Below, piece by piece: positions 45,489-52,534 of a DNA stretch of 53,374 nucleotides. The notes under the pieces are model-generated. The model was not told the DNA's origin. It ran no database searches and saw nothing but the letters and a program-made list of their open reading frames with translations. The stretch is taken from NCBI RefSeq assembly GCF_903970965.1, contig NZ_CAJCKW010000016.1, positions 1-53,374 of the forward strand, read 5' to 3'. The translations under genes were made by a program, and so were the position numbers. The DNA is from Aureimonas sp. ME7. Lineage in GTDB: Bacteria > Pseudomonadota > Alphaproteobacteria > Rhizobiales > Rhizobiaceae. Position 1 is the first letter of the stretch; each line of letters begins with the position of its first letter.

Positions 45489-46430
45489 TTATTTCTTGCC
45501 GTTCCAGCCGACATAATCGCCGACCGTCTCGCGCGTGATGAGCCTGGGCGCGACGAGCACGTCCGGCGTCTCCAGCGTCTCGCCGCTCACGAGCTTCATG
45601 CCTGCCTGGACGGCGGCATCGGCGAGCTCGGACGGAAGCTGGGCCGAGGACGCCTCGATCATCGTGTTGCCCTTCAGGGACGCCTCGACGTCGGGCGAGC
45701 CGTCCACCGTGGTGATCACGATCCCCGTTCGCACGAGCTGCTTGGCGGCGAGATCCGCGCCGATGGCCGACGGGTCGTTGATCGTGAAGATGGCGTTGAC
45801 GTCGTCGTGGGCGGTCAGAAGTCCCGTCGTGACGTTCAGGCCGCCTTCGCGGGTGCCGATGCCGTTCTGGTTGTCGGACAGGATCTTGATTCCCTCGTGG
45901 CCGGCGAAGACCTCCTTGCAGCCCTTCACGCGGTCAATGACGCCCGACACGGGAGGGCCGTTGACGATGAGGACATTGCCCTTTCCATTCAGCTTTTCGG
46001 CGATGTAGCCGCAGGCCTGACGGCCGGCCTCGACATTGTCCGTCGTCACCGTCGCCTTGGCACCGTCGGCCGTGTTGTCGACCGCCACGACCGGGACGCC
46101 GGCCGCTTCCGCCCGCTTGATCGCGGCGCCGATGGCCCTGGAGTCCACCGCCGACACAATGATGAGATCGACGCCGGCTTGGATGAAGTTGTCGATCTGC
46201 GAGGATTGCTTGGTCAGGTCGTAGTCGCCGGAGACGACCAGTGTCTCCGCGTCGGGTCCGCCGGCCTTCTTGACTGCCGCGTCCACCGAGCCCGCGATCG
46301 CGCCGAAGAACGGATTGCCGAGATCGACCACGGAAACGCCGACCTTCTTCAGGTCCGCCGCTTGCGCGCCTGCCGCAAGCGCGAGCGCAGCCACGCAGGA
46401 TGCCAGCGCCGCCGACACAAAATGCTTCAT
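45489..46430 (-). CDS. Sugar ABC transporter periplasmic binding protein 2 (RbsB-like)
   Basis: A 313-residue periplasmic sugar-binding protein. The signal peptide KHFVSAALASCVAALALAAG ends near AQA before ADLKK. The fold shows VVDLGNPFFGAIAGSVDA, SGDYDLTKQSSQIDNFIQAG, VLIVNGPPVSGVIDRVKGC and DGSPDVEASLKGN, ending DYVGWNGKK. ATG 46430 has an excellent GGAGGACATC. The open frame upstream to 46688 overlaps the rpiR region and is not real. As the first gene of the operon, expressed from the rpiR-proximal promoter, it is probably the main receptor. It is a close paralogue of binding protein 1 at 38118. Confidence 0.93.
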   Translation of the reverse strand: MKHFVSAALASCVAALALAAGAQAADLKKVGVSVVDLGNPFFGAIAGSVDAAVKKAGGPDAETLVVSGDYDLTKQSSQIDNFIQAGVDLIIVSAVDSRAIGAAIKRAEAAGVPVVAVDNTADGAKATVTTDNVEAGRQACGYIAEKLNGKGNVLIVNGPPVSGVIDRVKGCKEVFAGHEGIKILSDNQNGIGTREGGLNVTTGLLTAHDDVNAIFTINDPSAIGADLAAKQLVRTGIVITTVDGSPDVEASLKGNTMIEASSAQLPSELADAAVQAGMKLVSGETLETPDVLVAPRLITRETVGDYVGWNGKK

Positions 46431-46497
46431 GATGTCCTCCCAACGCCCGGCCGACTGTCTCGTTCTTGTCCGGCCTGCTATTCCAGGGACGTTATCT

Positions 46498-46555
46498 TGA
46501 CGCAAAATGTCCCGCAAGCTGCTTTCTCGATTTTTTGAAGGGGCATTTTGTGTCA
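46498..46555. promoter_or_regulatory. Inverted repeat between rpiR and the sugar operon (likely operator)
   Basis: TGACGCAAAATGTCCC at 46498-46513 is matched by its reverse complement GGGGCATTTTGTGTCA at 46540-46555 with only two mismatches, separated by 26 bases. Both arms lie between the divergent start codons, 67 bases from binding protein 2 and 21 from rpiR. This is the natural target for the RpiR dimer or tetramer, which could loop the DNA and control both directions. Confidence 0.7.
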
Positions 46556-46576
46556 TCAAAGCCGCCCGGAGGTTCC

Positions 46577-47440
46577 ATGACGCTCGACATGCCGGCCATT
46601 TCCATCGACACGCTGGAGGCGCGCGCGCTCGCCGTCCGGCTGCATCCCACGGAACGCCGCATTGTGGAGGAGCTTCTAGCGATCGCACCCTACGAGGTGG
46701 GAACCATGACCTCGTCCGACCTCTCCGAACGATCGGGAGCCAGTCGTTCCAGCATCGACCGCCTGTCGCGCAAGCTCGGCTATGCCGGGTTGAAGGACAT
46801 GCGCCGGGCGCTGGCGCTGAATGCTGGGCGCCGGATCGAAGGGACGAGCCAGGAACTAGGCAGGGGGGGGGACGGTAGCGATATCGCCACCCGCGTTATG
46901 GGATCGATCGCAACCCGGGCGATGGCCTTTGCCGAAGCTTTACAAACCGGAGACGAGTTGGAGACTCTGGTCTCCATCCTTCTTTCGGCACGTAGCATCC
47001 AGCTGTTTGGCGCGGGCGAATCGTCGGCAGCCTGCAGCGCCATTCATGTCCGCCTCGTGCGCCTAGGACTGCCGATCTCGTTCCATGAGGAGTATCACAC
47101 TCAAGTAACTCTTGCTTCGCTGATGCAGCCTTCCGACGTCGCCATTGCCGTGTCCCACTCGGGCAGCACGAGATCGACGCACCATGCATTGAGCGCAGCA
47201 CGACAGCAGGGTGCGCAGATCGTGCTGCTGACAGGCAAACCGGGTTCGGTCCTGTCTCAGCTTGCCGATCTCGTGATCCAGTTCCCGAGCGGCCGTTATC
47301 CGGGAAGCGGCGAGGTGATCGACCGTATCCTCGCTATGGGCCTCGCTGAGGTGCTATTTCAAAACTTGGTCGTCCGACGTGATGAATTTCTTTCCAACTC
47401 GGTACGAATCGATGACGCGTTCGACGAAGAACGCCTGTGA
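46577..47440 (+). CDS. RpiR-family transcriptional regulator
   Basis: A 287-residue RpiR/HexR-type regulator. The N-terminal helix-turn-helix (about 15-90) has HPTERRIVEELLAIAPYEVG and SGASRSSIDRLSRKLGYAG. The C-terminal SIS domain (about 120-265) binds a phosphosugar: SIQLFGAGESSAACSAIHVR and VAIAVSHSGSTRSTHHALSA, the latter the sugar-phosphate loop. It is divergent from binding protein 2 and almost certainly regulates the sugar operon. Its likely effector is a kinase or aldolase product. The start ATG 46577 lies four bases after CGGAGG; the frame is open farther upstream but crosses the operator. Confidence 0.92.
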   Translation: MTLDMPAISIDTLEARALAVRLHPTERRIVEELLAIAPYEVGTMTSSDLSERSGASRSSIDRLSRKLGYAGLKDMRRALALNAGRRIEGTSQELGRGGDGSDIATRVMGSIATRAMAFAEALQTGDELETLVSILLSARSIQLFGAGESSAACSAIHVRLVRLGLPISFHEEYHTQVTLASLMQPSDVAIAVSHSGSTRSTHHALSAARQQGAQIVLLTGKPGSVLSQLADLVIQFPSGRYPGSGEVIDRILAMGLAEVLFQNLVVRRDEFLSNSVRIDDAFDEERL

Positions 47441-48033
47441 CGTCTTTTGTGCTAAGCGTCCTAAGGGGCGTGTGGTAACGTGGCGATGACAGCAGCGCGC
47501 GGACCTAAATCTGTTTAAGCGCGTGAGGTGTTCCCTGACGCACGCAGCGATCGAGACATCTCCTTTGAGTTCAGTGGGTGTCCCGTTAAAATGTAAAAGG
47601 CAAAATCAGCACCGGCGTCGCTTAGAGTATCTCCACTGGTGTGGTTCATAGTTTTGTGCCGAAGTTGCCAAACTATGGCGAGCCGCTCAAAAATACTGAA
47701 AACGTTTATTCTATCCAGATATCCCACCAAAAACTTGCAAGGAGGAAATGACGAAGCGCCATGATAAGAGGTGTATCAGCTTTGCGCCCATTCCGGCCAC
47801 TCGACAGCTTTTGTCGACTTCGACAAAGCGGACATAAAGCTATTGATCGGCAAACGGATGCAATGTCGGACATGCCACCCGACCAGCAACATTCCCTACC
47901 AGAAAGCTTTAGCCTTTCCTAACCGACGCGTCTCGGGCGAAAGTACTTGACAAGTGGCCTTCAGCGCGCCTTGGCAACCGTCAGCACTGCTTCCCACTTG
48001 CCGCGATCGTGCACCGAAGTCACTGACGGATTC
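47441..48033. other. Gap after rpiR; lower-GC, no clear gene
   Basis: About 590 bases, noticeably more AT-rich than the flanking genes. AAGGAGGAAATG at 47739-47750 would start a 29-residue basic peptide, but spacing between GGAGG and ATG is only two bases. A 71-codon minus frame at 47515-47730 has no ribosome binding site. I see no repeat or IS end. Confidence 0.35.
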
Positions 48034-48498
48034 TCAGCGCACACGATCAACCCGTTGGCGAAGAGCCCTGTTGACGTTTTCCATGTGGGCAAGCATGTCT
48101 GGCATCGAACCGTGCTGGATCAGCCTTGCTAGTTCCTCTTCGCCTTGGACGAAGACCTGACGAACCTCATCGCGCTTTCGCATGCCATGCTTTGTCAAGC
48201 ACACGAATGTTTTCCGTCGATCCGCCCCCAGTGCCGTTCGTTCGCACCACCCTTTCGCCGCAAGGCGGTCTACCATCTTGGATACGGTGGAGGGTCTAAC
48301 CTGCAACTGTTCGGCGAGATCGGAGATCCCAATCGGTTTGTCCGCATCCAAACGATCGAGAAGCATGTCTTGACCGGGATCGACATCAACACTCGTCAGC
48401 CAATGCTGTCGCAGGACACGGCTCAGCGTTGATAAGGAGGCCAGAACGCGAACGAGAGGCGCGTCGTCGAGCGAAGGTTCCGCTGTTTCGATCGTCAT
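48034..48498 (-). CDS. MarR-family transcriptional regulator
   Basis: A 154-residue MarR-family repressor from ATG 48498, preceded by GGGGACAGCT. Winged-helix elements are clear: LLDRLDADKPIGISDLAEQL, RPSTVSKMVDRLAAKGWCER and the wing GADRRKTFVCLTKHG. The C-terminal helix (EEELARLIQHGS to VNRALRQRV) is for dimerisation. Two cysteines are present, one in the recognition wing region, so redox sensing is possible. The frame is open to 48558 but that extension lacks family sequence. No obvious target gene is adjacent; the nearest divergent gene is the small ORF at 48854. Confidence 0.9.
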   Translation of the reverse strand: MTIETAEPSLDDAPLVRVLASLSTLSRVLRQHWLTSVDVDPGQDMLLDRLDADKPIGISDLAEQLQVRPSTVSKMVDRLAAKGWCERTALGADRRKTFVCLTKHGMRKRDEVRQVFVQGEEELARLIQHGSMPDMLAHMENVNRALRQRVDRVR

Positions 48499-48853
48499 AG
48501 CTGTCCCCTGCATCTGGTAACGCGACATTGGCGGTTGATCGCCACCACACTGCGACATGCCGCTTCATGGCGTCCGAACTTGTTTCCTCCCTAAACTATT
48601 CAGCGACGCAACCGAACGCAGCAAGGGTGGTCAGAGGAACCGTGCGATAGAGAACAAACATCGATCTTCCCACGGCGTCGTTTGAATACGCGGTCAGTCT
48701 TCAGTGGATCGATGTAAAAGCCTGCACAACAAGGGAAATACCGAACCGTCCAGCATGGCCATAGGGTGCCTTGGTGCAGCACCGCACGGTTCAACACCCG
48801 CCTGCATCTTCGTCCCATAATGGACGTCCAAACGTCGATACGCGGAGGAACAT
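48499..48853. other. Gap between MarR gene and small ORF; no gene seen
   Basis: About 355 bases with no supported gene. It holds the promoters of the divergent marR and 48854 genes, but I could not identify a palindromic MarR site with confidence. Confidence 0.3.
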
Positions 48854-49096
48854 ATGACGTGTTCTCTGACCGATCTGGACCAATCCTGCGATATCGTCAC
48901 TCGCCAGCCCGAACGGCGCATCGGCCCGATCACGTTGCGAGCGGCCATTCGATGCATCGTGCTTCATCGGCCGCTGGCGGAGCAAATCGAAATCGAGTTG
49001 GAGGACGGAACACGCTTGGAGGAAGCTGCTATCGAAGCGCTCTACGACTTAACATCGACGATCGTCCTTTCGAAAGAATTCGCGGGGACGCCGTAG
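48854..49096 (+). CDS. Small hypothetical protein
   Basis: An 80-residue acidic protein. GCGGAGGAACAT before ATG 48854 is a good ribosome binding site. The central part ITLRAAIRCIVLHRPLAEQI and the following EIELEDGTRLEEAAIEALYD read as a helix and an amphipathic helix. Three cysteines. No signal peptide, membrane helix or known family. It is divergent from the MarR gene. Confidence 0.6.
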   Translation: MTCSLTDLDQSCDIVTRQPERRIGPITLRAAIRCIVLHRPLAEQIEIELEDGTRLEEAAIEALYDLTSTIVLSKEFAGTP

Positions 49097-49120
49097 CACG
49101 GGAGTGCTCGTTGAAGTTCT

Positions 49121-49330
49121 TCACTCGTCGTCGACGGGCAGGGCGCCATCTGGAAAAGCACTTTGCGCCAGTTCGAACCCAGCGTGCAGGAGAACGGCTT
49201 CGATCAGCTTCACCAGCATCGTTTGGCCAGGCGTTGTCTTGGCGACATCCAACGCGGTCATGAGATGCCCGATCACTTCGTTCAAGCCTTGGTTCGTTTC
49301 TGACCCATCGAGCGACATAAGTTTCCGCAT
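49121..49330 (-). CDS. Small hypothetical protein
   Basis: A possible 69-residue acidic helical protein (NQGLNEVIGHLMTALDVAKT and TMLVKLIEAVLLHAGFELAQ); ATG 49330 or 49318. The two amphipathic helices and good coding pattern argue for a gene, though the ribosome binding site is weak. It converges with the 48854 gene, ending 25 bases from its stop. No family known. Confidence 0.45.
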   Translation of the reverse strand: MRKLMSLDGSETNQGLNEVIGHLMTALDVAKTTPGQTMLVKLIEAVLLHAGFELAQSAFPDGALPVDDE

Positions 49331-49439
49331 GATATGGAGGGGTACGCCGTGTGTAGGCTACCAGCAAAACTGGGGCGTGTGGCAAGGTCCTCCATCGGTC
49401 CCCTGATCGTTCTCATGTTAGCCGTCTGTGGATCGTCGC

Positions 49440-49688
49440 ATGACATCGCATGACCTCAACCCGTTGGCGAACCCGATCGAGGTCGAGCGGCACGATCGGT
49501 CGCGCGATACCCTTCGTCAACTCTGTGTGGTGTTGCGAATGACGGAGGATGAGTTGCGATGTGCTTCCGAACCTTCGGCAACACACAGCCTACCTCTACC
49601 AGACAACATGCTACCGGGAACGGATCAGGTCATTCTCGATCGGTTTGGCCACTTGTTTGCAATTTTGGATCGCCACTCCAAAAGCTAG
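49440..49688 (+). CDS. Small hypothetical protein
   Basis: A possible 82-residue protein from ATG 49440 (ATG 49428 adds four residues). It has a Leu-rich segment, TLRQLCVVLRMTEDELRCA, and a C-terminal FGHLFAILDRHSKS. No signal peptide or family. Ribosome binding site weak; supported only by length and helical pattern. Confidence 0.4.
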   Translation: MTSHDLNPLANPIEVERHDRSRDTLRQLCVVLRMTEDELRCASEPSATHSLPLPDNMLPGTDQVILDRFGHLFAILDRHSKS

Positions 49689-49739
49689 ACGGCGTCAAGC
49701 TTGATGATGCAGAGCCTTTGGAGCCCAGGCGTATGAGTT

Positions 49740-49979
49740 TCAGGACGACGCCAAGGCCTCACTGAAGGACACGGTCAACAACTCGATCCCATTCTCGTCG
49801 CAGATTTCGAAGGCATCGGTTCGCCTTCGGTCCATGCCCAACATGACGCCGACACTGAGGAGGGCGCGGGCATCGTTCAGGGCAACGGCCTGTGCGGCAC
49901 CGAGATCTGACAGTTCAAGACCGGTTTGATCCGTCACACGCAGGTCGCCGCGCATAATGTTGAAGTAATAACGAGGCAT
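49740..49979 (-). CDS. DUF6894 family protein, copy A
   Basis: A 79-residue DUF6894 protein from ATG 49979: MPRYYFNIMRGDLRVTDQTG, the family's RYYFNI start, then ELSDLGAAQAVALNDARALL and a C-terminal strand pair (FEICDENGIELLTVSFSEAL). DUF6894 proteins are small alpha-beta proteins abundant in Methylobacterium and rhizobia, of unknown function. GAGGAAG precedes the start. The frame is open to 50006 but the extra residues are not family-like. Two further copies, B and C, lie within 2 kb. Confidence 0.8.
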   Translation of the reverse strand: MPRYYFNIMRGDLRVTDQTGLELSDLGAAQAVALNDARALLSVGVMLGMDRRRTDAFEICDENGIELLTVSFSEALASS

Positions 49980-50160
49980 CGATTGCTTCCTCTTTCGAGG
50001 CAGCATGACTCTTTACTCACTTGGTTACTACGAACGATACCGCACCGATGACGCGGAAGGCCTTTCGTTGTCTATCGTCGCGGATCTTGGCTTCGGTAAG
50101 CAATGGTTCTCGCCGGGACCGAGAGCGCGATAGTCGTCCTGCACCTCGTAACGCAGACCG

Positions 50161-50883
50161 TTATGCTGGCTCCAGAGCCCCCTCCATGAGGCGCGCATAT
50201 TCGGCTTCCGGCACCCCGTAGGCGCCGCCCGCTATCTCGATCAGTTTGCTGCGATCGCGGACCACAATCGTGGCACGTATGGCGCGGATGGCATGTTCGC
50301 CTTCGAGAACGTGGATCTCGTTTGTCACTCCCGAGCGACGAACCCCCAGCATCAATCCCAGGAACTCGTGGGTCAGCGGCATCGCATCCGTCTCCAGCCG
50401 GTCGTGGCACATGAGAAGCCAGCGTGCCAAGCGAACGGGGATCGTGTAGCGGCCATTCGCGAGCGCGGAATAGGCAAGCTGCAGCTGATAGGTCTGGACG
50501 TATCGCAGGAGATGCGCCCGCAGCGGTTTGTCGTCTTCCATCGCCTCGTGAAGATGCTGTGAGGAAATTCGCCAACCCGTGCCAGCCACCTGCATGAACG
50601 TGTGGTTGGGCGTCTGATCAACGCCGAGCAGAAGGTGGATTCCCGCCATGCCCTCCGAGCCGATATGACCGACCTCGATACGCGTAGTTTCATCCAAGCG
50701 GCTAGCCGCCACAATCGACGCCAGCCCGCTTTCCAGGAAGTAGGCAAAGTCCGTCACCTTGTTCGGCTCCACCAGCGTATGGCGAACGGGAAGTTCCACC
50801 TTCTCGCAGAATGGCAGCAGCGCTTCGCGGCTTTCCACGGGAAGCGGGCGAAGCAAGCGACTGGTGAACGGCGTGGATGGCAT
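50161..50883 (-). CDS. Crp/Fnr-family transcriptional regulator
   Basis: A 240-residue Crp/Fnr regulator. The N-terminal cyclic-nucleotide-binding-like beta-roll (about 20-135) includes LVEPNKVTDFAYFLESGLAS and EVGHIGSEGMAGIHLLLG. The helix-turn-helix is in RLARWLLMCHDRLETDAMPL and LGLMLGVRRSGVTNEIHVLE (about 155-210). It lacks the cysteine cluster of Fnr and the RxS cAMP-contact pattern of Crp, so it senses something else; this subgroup is common in methylobacteria and rhizobia with unknown ligand. Start ATG 50883. Nearby DUF6894 genes could be targets (inference). Confidence 0.92.
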   Translation of the reverse strand: MPSTPFTSRLLRPLPVESREALLPFCEKVELPVRHTLVEPNKVTDFAYFLESGLASIVAASRLDETTRIEVGHIGSEGMAGIHLLLGVDQTPNHTFMQVAGTGWRISSQHLHEAMEDDKPLRAHLLRYVQTYQLQLAYSALANGRYTIPVRLARWLLMCHDRLETDAMPLTHEFLGLMLGVRRSGVTNEIHVLEGEHAIRAIRATIVVRDRSKLIEIAGGAYGVPEAEYARLMEGALEPA

Positions 50884-51038
50884 GCAGCATTGCCTGTCGG
50901 GAACGAGCCCGCGCTCTGGGCCGCTTGAGCAACCTTTGACGATCAGCCAGCGACCGTAAGCTTATGCCCTTTGCGCCGAAAGACGACTACCCAATGTGAT
51001 GGCGGTGTACGGTTGTGACACTTGTGGTTGGGAACGGA

Positions 51039-51305
51039 TCAATCCCCATCTAACGCAGCCGATAGGTTACTTCGAGTGGGCAAAAGATCCATCAGTTCGA
51101 TGCAGCCGATGATCGAACCCCTGTCGTCGTGAACCTCGAGCCGATCGTCATCGATCCAGCGACCGGCCTGGATCGCCGCGATCAGAAGTTCTTGCCCGGC
51201 CTTTCGTGCCTCTGCCATTGCAGCTCCAGGACTGGCGAACCCTTGTCCTTCCGGATCATCGATCCTACGAGCGCCCTGACGGATATGGAAATGGTAATGC
51301 CTCAT
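51039..51305 (-). CDS. DUF6894 family protein, copy B
   Basis: An 88-residue DUF6894 relative from ATG 51305: MRHYHFHIRQGARRIDDPEG, then ASPGAAMAEARKAGQELLIA, and strands DDRLEVHDDRGSIIGCIELM. Two of the family's N-terminal aromatic residues are His here (YHFHI for YYFNI). The longer upstream frame is not family-like. No strong ribosome binding site. Paralogous to copies A and C in the same interval. Confidence 0.72.
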   Translation of the reverse strand: MRHYHFHIRQGARRIDDPEGQGFASPGAAMAEARKAGQELLIAAIQAGRWIDDDRLEVHDDRGSIIGCIELMDLLPTRSNLSAALDGD

Positions 51306-51457
51306 CTGGGAACAGCATAAGGAGCGGCTGGAAGCGGCAGCTAGATGCTTCGTTGAACTGTTCGCTTGGTCATCTAAGGACATGCGGAAGCTTTTGTCGC
51401 AGACAACCGTGCGCTTGTGACGGCGCCTACGCAGCCGGGTGCACCTAGAATGGGTCG

Positions 51458-51652
51458 ATGACCTATCGAGCCAGCAAACCCAAGCAAGTCGATGTTTTGG
51501 CACGCATTGCTGCCATTTTGAGCGACCGTTACGAACCTTTTGCAGCCGAGCGTGTGGCACTACGGATTGTCGAATGCGTTCGTGTTGGAGACCAGTTTGG
51601 GGACGATCTGACAGTCATCGCACGCTCAACGTTGCCCGCGAGTGTCCGGTAG
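51458..51652 (+). CDS. Small hypothetical protein
   Basis: A possible 64-residue protein: MTYRASKPKQVDVLARIAAI then LSDRYEPFAAERVALRIVEC. The pattern of helix, charged turn, and final DDLTVIARSTLPASVR is protein-like. No ribosome binding site stands out and no family is known. Confidence 0.4.
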   Translation: MTYRASKPKQVDVLARIAAILSDRYEPFAAERVALRIVECVRVGDQFGDDLTVIARSTLPASVR

Positions 51653-51807
51653 CGAACAAACTGCCCTGCGTACGAAAATTCAAGCGTCATCCGTCCTGAC
51701 GTGTACGCCCGTTGATCCATTCACGCTGTGTGCGTTTCCGACATTTGCGTCTTTGGGCAATTTTCTTACGTACCTGAAATCAATGATAGCTCACGCACGA
51801 GACGATC

Positions 51808-52041
51808 ATGCGCTACTACTTCAATATCCGGGAAGGCAGCGTCCTGATTGAAGACCACGATGGAGCGGAGCTGCCAACGTTGGAAGATGCCTACGAGGAA
51901 GCCATTCAAGCAGCGCGCGAGATGTTGGCGACCCGCGTTCTCGCAGGTCAACCCCTTGGGCATCGCTCTTTTGAAATTCAGGATCAGAACGGTAACAGAC
52001 TGGTAACAGTGCCGTTTTCAAACGCAATGTCCGTGGCTTGA
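51808..52041 (+). CDS. DUF6894 family protein, copy C
   Basis: A 77-residue DUF6894 protein: MRYYFNIREGSVLIEDHDGA, LEDAYEEAIQAAREMLATRV, and the ending FEIQDQNGNRLVTVPFSNAM. It is the most canonical of the three copies. Its stop lies only seven bases before the left arm of the inverted-repeat element at 52048. Confidence 0.8.
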   Translation: MRYYFNIREGSVLIEDHDGAELPTLEDAYEEAIQAAREMLATRVLAGQPLGHRSFEIQDQNGNRLVTVPFSNAMSVA

Positions 52042-52047
52042 CCGGAA

Positions 52048-52240
52048 CTAGAGCGGTTTCCGACCGTGTTGAACCATCGTCATCGCCTGATCGGCGACCG
52101 CTTCGCGGCGGGGCGCTCTCGGCCCGCGGCTTCGTTGCTCGTCGGTCACGATGCGGGCGGCATCGCTCCCTCCTCGCGCCTTGCCCCGAACCGAAACCCC
52201 CTCCGTGCCGACAATCCAACCCGGTCGGAAACCGCTCTAG
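52048..52240. repeat. 193-bp element with 24-bp terminal inverted repeats (MITE-like)
   Basis: Left arm CTAGAGCGGTTTCCGACCG (52048-52066, extended to 52071) and right arm CGGTCGGAAACCGCTCTAG (52222-52240, extended from 52217) are perfect inverses except for one base in the 24. The interior, about 145 bases, codes for nothing I recognise. The flanks partly continue the inversion (CTTGACC and GGTCGCAAG). No clear target-site duplication. It resembles the short non-autonomous repeat elements of rhizobial genomes. Confidence 0.65.
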
Positions 52241-52534
52241 GGTCGCAAGTGCGCTTGCCACTCGAGACGAGATGAAACTTCATCCGCGGATATCAGACAA
52301 CCCCAGCGAATGCCAAAGGAGCTATGCTTTTGGCACTTAAGGCGGCCATGCGGTGTACATCCAACCGCGCGATGTTGCATTACAAGGTGGGGTATGCAGA
52401 ATTCAGGCGAAATAAATTTGCGTTCATCTGAACTGGATTGGACTATTCCGATGAAGGCAGGTTTCCGGTCGACTGACTTAAAACCTGCCCGTCTCCTTTC
52501 GGCCCTCACTCACCTTATGGTGTTCACTGGGAGA

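Noticed and set aside
47515-47730. A 71-codon minus frame in the low-GC gap after rpiR
   Set aside because: It starts with GTG, has no ribosome binding site and no family resemblance.
47748-47837. A 29-residue ORF after AAGGAGGAA
   Set aside because: The ribosome binding site is only two bases from the ATG and the peptide looks random.
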